DNA from: Symbiodinium sp. CCMP2592
Lineage: Eukaryota; Sar; Dinophyceae; Suessiales; Symbiodiniaceae
Direction of reading: 5' to 3'
Length of the DNA stretch: 64,000 nucleotides
Assembly: GCA_905221615.1 (NCBI GenBank)
Contig: CAJNDT010004890.1
Coordinates: forward strand, 248,001 to 312,000
Shown one piece after another: positions 55,676 through 64,000 of this stretch. How positions within the stretch are numbered: the stretch's first letter is position 1; each line of letters begins with the position of its first letter. Made by a program: the position numbers and the translations under genes. The notes beneath the pieces are model-generated. The model was not told where the DNA came from. It did no database searches and saw only the letters and a list, made by a program, of their open reading frames with translations.

Positions 55676-55700
55676 TGCTTGGAGATTCATGGGTAGCCAT
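55676..55700. repeat. Family A left-end fragment
   Basis: GCTTGGAGATTCATGGGTAG only. Confidence 0.6.
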
Positions 55701-55757
55701 AAGGGTTCCTTTAAGGGTCCGATCTGTAGGGAATCTAAACGGTTATAGGGTTTAGGG

Positions 55758-55874
55758 CCTACTTGGAGGTTCATGGGTAGTTATAAGTGGGGTTATAAGT
55801 AGGGTAACAATAATTCTAACCCATATTAAGGAACTTATATCCCTACTTAAAACTACCCATGAACCTGCAAGTAG
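55758..55874. repeat. Family A inverted-repeat element
   Basis: CCTACTTGGAGGTTCATGGG at the left and CCCATGAACCTGCAAGTAGG at the right. Confidence 0.85.
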
Positions 55875-56712
55875 GGTTTGGGGTCTCGAAAGAAAGTCCT
55901 TTTCTTAGGGGTCCTTAGGTTGTAAAGGTTTGGGGTACGGTAAGGGGGCCGTATATGTCTACTATAGGTGTTTAGGGGTTAGGGATCCTCAAAGTTAGGA
56001 TCGTATGAGTTAGGGTTTTCAAGGCGAAGTTAGTTGGCTTTCGGCTTAGTGTTTCGGGAATGTTTGAATGCAGCCATGCACCATTGGAGGCAGTTGAGTT
56101 AACCGAAAGCCCTTGAACTCGGAGCGTAGTAGAGCTCGATATAATTAGTCATTACTAGTTATACCCGCTTATGGCACCCTGAACATCATGCTATAGTATC
56201 CCCTCAAAAACCCCGTTCGAACTGCTAATAGTTTTTCCAATACGCCTGAGGATTCCAACCATGAACCATCCATCTTACAGTCAAACACAAATCGTTGCAT
56301 AATATGAATGCATCGTCGAACTCCAACAAGCACCCCGAAGCCCCCTAAACCCTCAAACCCAAAGCCCTACAGCACCCTGAGGCCCGAAACTCTACCTCCC
56401 AACACTGTAACCTATAGACCCATAAAGCCTGAGCCTTGAACCCTGAAGCCCTGAACCCGAAATCGCCTGGATAGCAGGCCATAACCTCCAGCAGTGCCCT
56501 AGCGCAGGAAAGGACGTAGGCGGCTATTAGGTGCTTCAATGCCTAAAGCAGCGATTGGGGTGATATTATACGATAGCTATACAAGGAACCCACAAGATGC
56601 TATTACTAATCATTTAGGCTCCGGTTGATAAGGTCTTTTCTGTATAAAGACGTGCGATGCGTAGGTACACGCGGTACTGGTTATGGGATTGAGAGTTCTG
56701 GGATTGAAGCTC
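55875..56712. other. Mosaic, no gene called
   Basis: Telomere-like TTTAGGG/CCCTAAA fragments, and a family I right-end remnant near 56590-56615. Confidence 0.4.
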
Positions 56713-56803
56713 TGCTTGGAGGTTCATGGGTAGTACCAAGTGGGTCAGAAACCCACTTGTCACCTCACTTAATTAACATAAAACTGCGCATGAACCTCCG
56801 AGT
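56713..56803. repeat. Family A element, short variant
   Basis: GCTTGGAGGTTCATGGGTAG at the left, GCGCATGAACCTCCGAGTG at the right, and an inner pair CAAGTGGGT/ACCCACTTG. Confidence 0.75.
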
Positions 56804-57262
56804 GTGTTGGAGATGTACGGTTTCCAGCCACGTTAACAAGAACAGGTTTGCGGAATTTAGGGACGTCGGGTGTGGGTCCTAAACCGAATAATCAGACTCA
56901 GTAGGGTTTTGGGGTGTTTCCGTGAGTGGCAACCCTTCGGCGGCACAAAGCAGCCAAGCAAACCCAAAATGTGGAACATGGACTCGGGTTGATTAGTGTT
57001 GCAATTTCCTAAGCATTAGACTTGAGACGAGGATAAGGATGCTCCAATTAATAGGAGAACCCATAGTATAGTACCCTAAATAGTAGGATCCTTTTTATAA
57101 TGATCCCAAAATAAGGTACCCCAATTTGCTACCGATATACTATCATGCTCGAAGTCGTTGGGGCTCGTAGTCTAAAGTCTACAGAGCAATGCGCAGAACC
57201 ACTGAGTTCAAAGACGAGTCGTCGAAGGAGATATGGGCTTTCTTGTGTATATATCAGCAAAC
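56804..57262. other. Unique sequence with a family C right half
   Basis: 57049-57128 matches family C (ACCCTAAATAGTAGGATCCT) without its left end. No gene. Confidence 0.45.
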
Positions 57263-57510
57263 ACACTTGGAGGTTCCTGGGTAGTGGCAGATGGAGTTAT
57301 AAGCAGAGTGACTATACCTACGACTCATACCAGGGGACTTACTTGGAGGGTCGGGGGACTTAGTAACTGGTTATTGTAGGGACTTATAAGTACCATAACC
57401 CCAATTAGGGTCCCGTTTAGGGTACTTATAAGTCTACTTACTACCTACTTACTAAGTCCCCCGACCCTCCAAGTATAACCCCACTCATACGCACCCATGA
57501 ACCTCCAAGC
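57263..57510. repeat. Family A element split by a nested family B element
   Basis: Family A ends CACTTGGAGGTTCCTGGGTA and CCCATGAACCTCCAAGCA enclose the family B element at 57341-57474. Removing B and one TA restores a normal family A middle (GGGGACTTATAACCCC). Confidence 0.85.
57341..57474. mobile_element. Family B element nested in family A (134 bp)
   Basis: ACTTGGAGGGTCGGGGGACT and its near complement AGTCCCCCGACCCTCCAAGT. Flanking TA on both sides fits a TA duplication. Confidence 0.85.
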
Positions 57511-58675
57511 AAGGAGCATCTAAACACCAAGTGTCGAATGGCAAGCCCGGGGGAGCAGAGCCGCGGAATCTTTACGAGGGTGGAGGAGTTTGAGAGTACG
57601 AGATTTTTGTTTTTTTTCGGGCTAGTTTGGGGTACAGGGTCTCAGTGCTTCAGGGTTCCAGGTTTTGCTTATCATGTCTTCACGACTTCGGATCCCACGC
57701 AAGACTGGACATAGACTGCTGATCGAACATTTACCTCAAGTCTGCCTTGTTCCATGATCCTATGAGATCTCCCAAATCTTGAACCACTGCCCAGCCGACC
57801 ATCAGGGTATCCGTGTATCCTAAACCTTCCTCCCACAACCTGATGGCCCAGAAGCCTCAGCCGAAATCTGCTGCATCCAGGTTAGTTACCCAGAGATGCG
57901 TGCAAGGTCTAGGAGTTTGGCATCTAGGGATGACATCTGAAGGCCGCAAGCCAAACAAGCCAGAAAGAACGACAAGGCAAAATGAATACATCTCCGACAA
58001 ATATGTGTTTTACCCAAACCCATGTGGCCGCCTGGAGGAGATATGGAGAACCTGCACCCGCTCCCTGGCCTTAGCAAAGTCAGTAGGGGCCTTAATAGCA
58101 ATTTGAACCTGGGTTTGGGCATCGTGCAGAAAAGTTGCAGTATATAATCAAAACTCAGAATCATATAGAAGCCATGAGGGATATGTCTAGCAACCATAGG
58201 ACCAGCTCGAACCATGCTGGGAAATTTCGGGTATAGGGCCCCAATAAAATAACCTGAGCAGCACTACTCTGAGGGATAAAGGATATTATGGGTGTTCGCA
58301 AGGTTTTAGAGGCTTCTATAATCAGAATAGGATTTTGGCGTACATTCTCATGGAAATGCACATAAACGTATACGGACTAAAAGAGGATACTGTCAGTTGT
58401 ATTCATACATTTGCATGCTGGAACTCTAGAATTGAATCAAGGATGTTTATGGTCACCCCTTGATATCATCGGACTCAAGCGAACACAACCCAGGGTCTAC
58501 CTTATGGCGGTCTTCACAAGCAGCAGCTGGCTTTGGGAGGGGTGTTTGTTCTACATAGTATTATTCAGGCAGCTTGCGGCAAAGAGTGGGTGCGCAGGTC
58601 ATGTGGAGTCACGGGGTTCATGGCTGGACTTTTTGGGTTTACAGCTTGCGCAGGGCGGGCTCCAGGAACATCGCT
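57511..58675. other. Mosaic, no gene called
   Basis: A family I left end lies at 58303-58340 (TCTATAATCAGAATAGGATT). Frames of 60-110 codons exist on both strands at 57813-58215 and 58411-58721, without recognisable domains. Confidence 0.35.
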
Positions 58676-58797
58676 AAACCCTAAACCCAAAGCCCTAAAC
58701 CCTAAACCCTCTAAGCCCTAAACCCTAAGCCCTAAACTACCCTAAACCCTAAGCCCTAAACCCTAAGCCCTAAATCCTAAACCCTAAACCGCAACCG
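58676..58797 (-). repeat. Telomere-like tract (CCCTAAA/CCCTAAG)
   Basis: About 16 units alternating CCCTAAA and CCCTAAG, the second longest clean tract. Confidence 0.9.
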
Positions 58798-58872
58798 GAT
58801 ACCCCACCAGCCCTGAAAGGCCGAAATTTCACGCAAGTGCAGCAAGCTGCCCAAACCTCCCGCACTGTCACT

Positions 58873-58981
58873 CCCAGAGCCTCCAAAAGCCCTTAATTAA
58901 GGAATATACCTTAAATCATATAAGGGATCCTACTATCATTTAAGATATATTCCTTAATTAAGGGGTTTTGGAGGCTCTGGG
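58873..58981. repeat. Family J inverted-repeat element, complete (109 bp)
   Basis: CCCAGAGCCTCCAAAAGCCC at the left and GGGGTTTTGGAGGCTCTGGG at the right, continued by TTAATTAAGGAATATA and its complement. Arms of about 36 bp with two or three mismatches. Confidence 0.9.
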
Positions 58982-59108
58982 CTCTAAGCACCCCAAACCC
59001 TCAAACCCTACACCGCCTAACCTCTGAACCTTTCACCGGGTATGAGGGAGGACCCGGGCTAGCTGAAGCAGCACCGAGCCTCCTTGTCCAGCAGTCGGGC
59101 GGACGATT
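58982..59108 (-). other. 3' flank of the LINE
   Basis: About 75 bp separate the LINE stop codon from a TAGGGTTTGAGGGTTTGGGG stretch (minus strand), which runs into the J element. No poly(A) tail or tandem tail repeat is seen. Confidence 0.6.
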
Positions 59109-62100
59109 TCACCTGCACCTTCGCAGGCTGCGAGCCATATTGGCACGCTCAGATGTGCTAATGCAATGCCAAACTCGCAGCAAGTCTGTACTCTCCGAAG
59201 GAGGTCTACGACCAAGGTTTCGGCAAAAGCTGCTCAGAGGTTGGACACTCGCTTGCTGTACAACTTGATGCAACAACTTCACCATCTCCGTAGCTCGATC
59301 GAAGAAGGGCCGGAGGTTAAGACCGATCCGAGCCTCCTTCTGTCCAAGAGTTCGCAAGGAGAAAACTTTGCTGCGGCGTTCCGGCCACAGTGGCAAACCT
59401 GAGAGGCGCTCCAACTGCCGCACAGCCTCCGTGAGACTGTGAGTCAGCTGACGCACCGTAATAGGTTCCACCAGCATAGGATCCGAAGTAGTGTCTGTCA
59501 CATTTGGCGCCACCAGTCGACTTGGTGGGCACTGTCCGGTAGTGAAAACAAAGTGAACCAGGAGCTCGACGTAGGTAACACCACTTGTCGCTCGCTCGTG
59601 CGGCGCACGAACCGACCATTGCAACGATCTCAGCCAGGACCATAAAGCAAGGGTATAATCCGGGGGCCAGCTGCATGCAAGGAGCCATTCACGCTGGTAC
59701 TGCGGCACGTCCCATGAAATGTAGTTGCGGGAGTTCAGGGAAATCCAGGCAGCATATGTTGTATCAGTGTTGCCGGATGTCACTGGTAACGGGGCAGCAC
59801 TGGTTTTCGCCTTAAGCAACTTAGCTTCCTCAAGGGAAAGTGCAAGCAAGTATCTCCAGAATGAAGAAAGCTGACGCCGCTGGTGCATTTGGAAACTCTG
59901 CGTTTGGTCTGCGGTGGCGGTAACACAATCGAGATCTCGCAACACTGCAGCTTTTGTGGCCGTATCCGCTGCCTCATTGCCGGCGGCCAGCCATCGCTGG
60001 AGACCCTCGAGCTTGGTAGCGTCCTGATGGGACGCAATTTTCAGGAGACTTATGTTGGCACGATACAAGCGCTTAAGCAAGGCTGCTAGGTCCGGCCAAG
60101 TACCGGGCAAGTCACTCCCGGCGCGCTCCCACTCAGCAATGGCAAAGGCACTATCGGTCCATATGACAGCAGGTGGGGAGCCGAACATGTGTATGATGCG
60201 GGCCGCCTGTATGATGGCACAAAGCTCGGCACGATTTATGCTCTGCAACCCTGGGACCAAACCCTGATCCACAACCCTGAACTCGCATGGGGGAACCGCA
60301 GTTTCCCGCCAGCGCTCCATGATGGCAGGTAGCGTGGCATCGTCAAGGCTAGTATCCAAGATAACCGCATAACCAGCATGCGATGCTTCTGGGTACGCAG
60401 GATGGCGGCAGGACCCGTCAGTGAAAAACCTAAGGAACCCCCGCCCTTGCAGGAGAGGGCCGGTAGGCAAATCAACTTTGGGATACTGCAGGGAGCGGGT
60501 CGCAAATATGAGTCGGTTGATTTCCATGTCGGGTGGTGTGGCGGCATAGGGTGCATGAATCCATGAGGGGTGTTCGGATCGTACCTCCTCAATGATGTCA
60601 AGGTGCTCCTCGCGAACATGTGCAAGAGCAGCACACCACAAGAACTTATGCTCTTTAGTCTGTTTTAGTCCACACAACGGGCACTCGGCCGGTATTTCCG
60701 GGTCCCAAAGGTTCTTTGCGGCTGCGGACGAAAAGGCGCCAGTGATGTGCCGGGCGAGCACGACTTGTTCATTTGAAGAAAGGCGGCTGAGCAGGTGGCC
60801 AGTTTCGCGCGAGTCCGGGGGGGGGGCGTGGCCCAGCCCATTGCGGTGCGAGACCTGTTGTTGGACGTGGAGGGCCCACGATCGCTGAAGCAACAACCGT
60901 ATTTCCCGGGCATGGCAGGAGGTCACGTCGACCCAGGTATTATCACCGCCCTTAACCACTCCAGTTCCGGTGATTGTGAGCTCGAGACGGTCGAGAGCTT
61001 GTCGGAGAGCAGTGGCCGGACCCTGGCAACTTTTTGCACACCCTGAGGATGCCACCTCAATCACCGACAGTGCGACGTCAGGCTCTGAAATGCAGGTCCG
61101 CCGTAACAGCTGGAGTTGTTGTTCCAGACAGTAGACCTGAGGATCCTGGCAAACATCGGACAATGCGCTCAGCGCCAGAAAGGGGGAGAGAACCTTATGG
61201 TGTCCAACAATGGCTCGGGCAGCACGGCCTCGGAGCCGGTGTAGTTCCGCAAGTTGGAAAGAGTGGCCTTCAGCACCATACAGGCATGCCGGCCACACTC
61301 CCCGCTGGACCATTGAGGCCTTGAGCAGCGTGCTGCGTGGCTGGTGACGCAGACGGGCCAATCGGTCAATACCATCCTGCAGACGAGCACTCCGGGAGAC
61401 AGCGTGGGCCCTGCCATCAAACTTGAAGGCGACTCCGAGGTCGCGCACCTCAGAGACAGCAGGGACGGTAACCCCTGCAGGAAAGACACGGTCGCGGGCT
61501 TGTTTCCACCATTTCCTGCCAGCAGCAGTGGTGGCCCAGGTATACGACTTGGTCCAGTCGATGGGCAAGGACAACGACTGTAGGAACAGCACTGCCTTGG
61601 GGACCGCACGCTCGATGGAGGCACTACTGAGGCTGGACCAACTCCAGTTGTCGACATACATATCGAAGGCCACCTCAGGCTCACGGCAAAGGGATTCTGC
61701 GAAGGCACACACCACTGCCAATGCAGCGACACTGAAAGGATCTCCTTCTGGCGCCCCGTTGTAGCATCCAATCCCTTCGGAAAGATCATTCAAGAAACAA
61801 GTGTGGCGCTTTAAACGGCTTTGACAGCCAAACCAGAAGTCAGCAAGTTCCGCAGGCACACCCATTCGGGTTAGCAGTAACCGCAGTGGGGGCCAGCCAA
61901 GCTGGTTGAAGCATTTGACGATGTCAAGCGAGAACCCAAACCTACAGGAGCCCTGAAGCAAAGCAAGTTCAATCCAGTGCTGTTGCTTATAGCTTAACTC
62001 ACGGCTACTTCGGCCCGGCATGGACCCAGCAACAGCACGCGGGAATACGGCCGCCCAAGAGCGCAAGAGGTTTTTGGTCACGATGGAGCCCCAGACCCTG

Positions 62101-64000
62101 TACAAAGTACAGAAGATAGTAATCGGTCGGCTCTGCTTGATGTGCTCAGGGCAGAAGGCCTTGGCGAGTACACAGACTCGGGCTCGCAGTAGGTGGTCGG
62201 GCAGACCAAAGGGCAGGGCCGTATTGAACAGCAGACACAAGAGGTCAATGGCTACCCAAGGCAACAGCTTGAGGTCGGAGGGGCTCCACCCACAGATGCC
62301 AGTGGACTTTCGACAAGACATGTTGCGTATGGCGTTCTGCCATTGCTCCGGTGTGCACATGATGTCAAGCTTGGGCCCAGTAAGGTCAGTCCGTGCGAGA
62401 AGTTGCTGAAAGCAGGGCCATGCAGAGACAGAAGTTGCAGCAGGCCCGGAGTCACGTTGCCACAGGGGCCCCCAGAAAGAAGCAAAGGCAGAGTGCAGTT
62501 CAGGGGCCGTGCAGGCAACATAATCCTGGACAAGTTCACCTTCAACGGGCAGGTCCTCCCCGACAAGCAGAACGGTGCCGTCACAAGCAGCTGCAACTTT
62601 GCACTGGGATGAAGAAAGCAGCGCGGGGCAAGCGGAGCGGAAACAACCGTGCCCAAGCAGGGCATACTCAACCTCCCCAGACGGTTGGGGGTCTTGCATG
62701 GTACGCCGCACCAGAGAGCGCACTTGACAGGGCACCTCGGTAAAAGGAGGATTCGGGGCAGCACGCATGGCTTGGAAGCCTTGGCGGGAGCCGCCGACCT
62801 CAGCATCAACACTGACCTGGCACAGAAAATTGTCACGGCGGCGTTTGGCCTCCTGTCTGGTGAGGCAGTCACAATCATAACGGACATACTCAAGCAGGGA
62901 ATCAAGCCAATCATCAGGGGGCAGATCAGCGAAAAACTGATGGAAGCATGCAATGTTGAGTGTCCACTGGACGAAGTCAGGAGGGTACCCCTTGGCCCGG
63001 CGGATAGCACGCCACTCAGAATCAAGTTGCGCCCGGCAGCGATCAAGCGGAGACGCACCTCGAAGGCGCCAAGTAGAGAGGCCTCGACGGAACACAACCA
63101 AACGGCGGACTTGACGCACTTTAAGCCGCCCAAGTACAGAGGTAACTTCGACATCGGGGTCATACCCTCCGCTTCGGTCATTGCGGCACAAGCAGGCAGC
63201 CTCTTTGTGCACCAGGTTACGGGGAAGACACCGGCCGCGAAAAGCCTTTGAAAGACCAGGGGTTGGGCACTTAACGGGGTCGGCCAGATGCTGGCGGCGA
63301 AGTGCAAGGTCAGCCGCATCCTCAGCGGCACCGGAGAAGGCTGCAAAGGCATTACCGATCGACTCGCAAGAATCACACTCCTGGATCTGACGTCGCAGGG
63401 CAGGCGCGACGGTCGAAAAGGCAACTTCAAACTGGGCTTTGTCAACACCAAGCTGCGACAGGGCACGTGGAAGTCGCCACACTTTAGTGCAGGGTCTGCT
63501 TTGGCAGGTGCGGAGTCGGAAACACAAGGGATCATGGGAGTCGAAAAGTTGTTGCTGTACGACCCACGCATCCATCCACAGGCGAACGATCACAGGGTGC
63601 AAGATTGCAGTATCATGTCGAGTGCTCCCGCGGCAAGTGGCCGGCAGGTCATGGCCGCATCTGCCCTTATACAAGTCAAATATATCCTGGTAGCCTTGTG
63701 CCTGGAAGGCCTGGCCAGCGGGACAGTCGAAGGGGCGAAGGTTGAAATCGCCAGCAACAATGCAGGGGACTGCATTCTGAGAGGCCCGCTCAAAAGCCTG
63801 CTGCAGTATAGCATTGGTGCGCTCACGTGCATCCGGTTCGGAGAGTGCGACACCGTACACTGTTATGACACGGACTTCCAACGCACCCAGGCGAACGAAG
63901 GCTTCGGAGATTCGGCAGGTAGCCGCAGCGGCCTCGGGCAGGGCCGGGCGAGACGCTCTCGACGGGACTCTGGCAGCAAGGGCGACCCCAGCCGCGAGGC
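59109..64000 (-). CDS. LINE-type retrotransposon polyprotein: endonuclease, reverse transcriptase, CCHC knuckle, RNase H (5' truncated by window)
   Basis: An uninterrupted minus-strand frame of at least 1629 codons. It stops at TGA 59109-59111 and runs open through 64000, so the start lies outside. Numbering from the codon at 63881, an apurinic-type endonuclease (EEP fold) occupies the first 125 residues, with GDFN at 44-47, STRHDTAIL at 86-94 and SHDPL at 115-119. The reverse transcriptase covers about 510-800: motif A SLDIVKCFNQL with Asp653, motif B GAPEGDPFS at 709-717, motif C YVDN at 742-745. CPLCGLKQTKEHKFLWC at 1067-1083 is a C-x2-C-x7-H-x4-C knuckle. RNase H covers about 1150-1315, with Asp1155 (FFTDGS), Glu1219 (NRAEL), Asp1243 (WTDSA) and Asp1306 (GNEAAD), so all four acidic residues are present. 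The last 270 residues match nothing I know. Together these perform target-primed reverse transcription. The intact frame suggests a recent insertion. Motif C has Asn where most reverse transcriptases have the second Asp. I recall the GxPEGDPxSV and DNW wording from dinoflagellate elements. Confidence 0.93.
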   Translation of the reverse strand, partial: LAAGVALAARVPSRASRPALPEAAAATCRISEAFVRLGALEVRVITVYGVALSEPDARERTNAILQQAFERASQNAVPCIVAGDFNLRPFDCPAGQAFQAQGYQDIFDLYKGRCGHDLPATCRGSTRHDTAILHPVIVRLWMDAWVVQQQLFDSHDPLCFRLRTCQSRPCTKVWRLPRALSQLGVDKAQFEVAFSTVAPALRRQIQECDSCESIGNAFAAFSGAAEDAADLALRRQHLADPVKCPTPGLSKAFRGRCLPRNLVHKEAACLCRNDRSGGYDPDVEVTSVLGRLKVRQVRRLVVFRRGLSTWRLRGASPLDRCRAQLDSEWRAIRRAKGYPPDFVQWTLNIACFHQFFADLPPDDWLDSLLEYVRYDCDCLTRQEAKRRRDNFLCQVSVDAEVGGSRQGFQAMRAAPNPPFTEVPCQVRSLVRRTMQDPQPSGEVEYALLGHGCFRSACPALLSSSQCKVAAACDGTVLLVGEDLPVEGELVQDYVACTAPELHSAFASFWGPLWQRDSGPAATSVSAWPCFQQLLARTDLTGPKLDIMCTPEQWQNAIRNMSCRKSTGICGWSPSDLKLLPWVAIDLLCLLFNTALPFGLPDHLLRARVCVLAKAFCPEHIKQSRPITIFCTLYRVWGSIVTKNLLRSWAAVFPRAVAGSMPGRSSRELSYKQQHWIELALLQGSCRFGFSLDIVKCFNQLGWPPLRLLLTRMGVPAELADFWFGCQSRLKRHTCFLNDLSEGIGCYNGAPEGDPFSVAALAVVCAFAESLCREPEVAFDMYVDNWSWSSLSSASIERAVPKAVLFLQSLSLPIDWTKSYTWATTAAGRKWWKQARDRVFPAGVTVPAVSEVRDLGVAFKFDGRAHAVSRSARLQDGIDRLARLRHQPRSTLLKASMVQRGVWPACLYGAEGHSFQLAELHRLRGRAARAIVGHHKVLSPFLALSALSDVCQDPQVYCLEQQLQLLRRTCISEPDVALSVIEVASSGCAKSCQGPATALRQALDRLELTITGTGVVKGGDNTWVDVTSCHAREIRLLLQRSWALHVQQQVSHRNGLGHAPPPDSRETGHLLSRLSSNEQVVLARHITGAFSSAAAKNLWDPEIPAECPLCGLKQTKEHKFLWCAALAHVREEHLDIIEEVRSEHPSWIHAPYAATPPDMEINRLIFATRSLQYPKVDLPTGPLLQGRGFLRFFTDGSCRHPAYPEASHAGYAVILDTSLDDATLPAIMERWRETAVPPCEFRVVDQGLVPGLQSINRAELCAIIQAARIIHMFGSPPAVIWTDSAFAIAEWERAGSDLPGTWPDLAALLKRLYRANISLLKIASHQDATKLEGLQRWLAAGNEAADTATKAAVLRDLDCVTATADQTQSFQMHQRRQLSSFWRYLLALSLEEAKLLKAKTSAAPLPVTSGNTDTTYAAWISLNSRNYISWDVPQYQREWLLACSWPPDYTLALWSWLRSLQWSVRAPHERATSGVTYVELLVHFVFTTGQCPPSRLVAPNVTDTTSDPMLVEPITVRQLTHSLTEAVRQLERLSGLPLWPERRSKVFSLRTLGQKEARIGLNLRPFFDRATEMVKLLHQVVQQASVQPLSSFCRNLGRRPPSESTDLLRVWHCISTSERANMARSLRRCR

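Noticed and set aside
58676-58797. A true chromosome end
   Set aside because: The tract is interior, only about 120 bp long, mixed with CCCTAAG variants, and followed by an intact LINE.
62252-63571. 439-codon minus-strand frame
   Set aside because: Overlaps the LINE in another frame. The LINE frame carries the conserved motifs, so this is a shadow.

Overview
This window looks like nuclear DNA of an alga with plant-type (TTTAGGG) telomere repeats, most likely a dinoflagellate of the Symbiodiniaceae/Suessiales kind. The main evidence is the large LINE at 59109-64000. Its reverse transcriptase reads GAPEGDPFS in motif B and YVDN-W in motif C, a wording I recall from dinoflagellate retroelements, and it carries a CCHC knuckle and an RNase H. 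No database was searched, so the taxonomic call is an inference. There is no confident host gene, no rRNA, no tRNA that I recognise and no CRISPR array. Almost everything readable is mobile or repetitive.

Layout. 1-2921 holds short inverted-repeat elements in degenerate TTTAGGG-type sequence. 2922-11974 and 36289-47456 are two direct copies (9.05 and 11.17 kb) of one giant element, called E here. E has 27-bp imperfect terminal inverted repeats containing the 20-bp core GGACCTTTAGGGTCTATTTG. E has no recognisable transposase. In order it carries a pyrimidine/purine-asymmetric block with CT microsatellites, a 55-60-bp satellite (X) and an 89-bp satellite (Y) that each occur in both orientations, a G-rich minisatellite, and a 1.7-1.8-kb AT-rich higher-order array. 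The second copy also contains a partial tandem duplication with an internal deletion.

11975-36288 is 24.3 kb between the two E copies. It is a mosaic of about 90-135-bp inverted-repeat elements (families named A to T here), interstitial telomere-like tracts in both orientations, microsatellites, a 300-bp hairpin of (CCAAAATTT)n, a decayed coiled-coil reading frame (16435-17390) and a possible small secreted Cys-rich gene (32868-33321). A 100-N assembly gap lies at 12711-12810. 47457-59108 is the same kind of mosaic and includes a dead RNase H fragment (52779-53130). 59109-64000 is the LINE, on the minus strand and open at the window edge.

The most interesting structure is the E-cargo-E arrangement. 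A perfect 10-bp direct repeat, ATAAGGGTAT, lies immediately outside the left end of the first E (2912-2921) and the right end of the second (47457-47466), while the two inner flanks do not match. This is what a 44.5-kb composite unit moved as one piece, or a circle integrated into a resident E, would leave. Other useful results are an empty-site/filled-site pair showing that one short family inserts at TA, several nested insertions that order the families in time, and a telomere-like tract flanked by a 20-bp duplication of its target.
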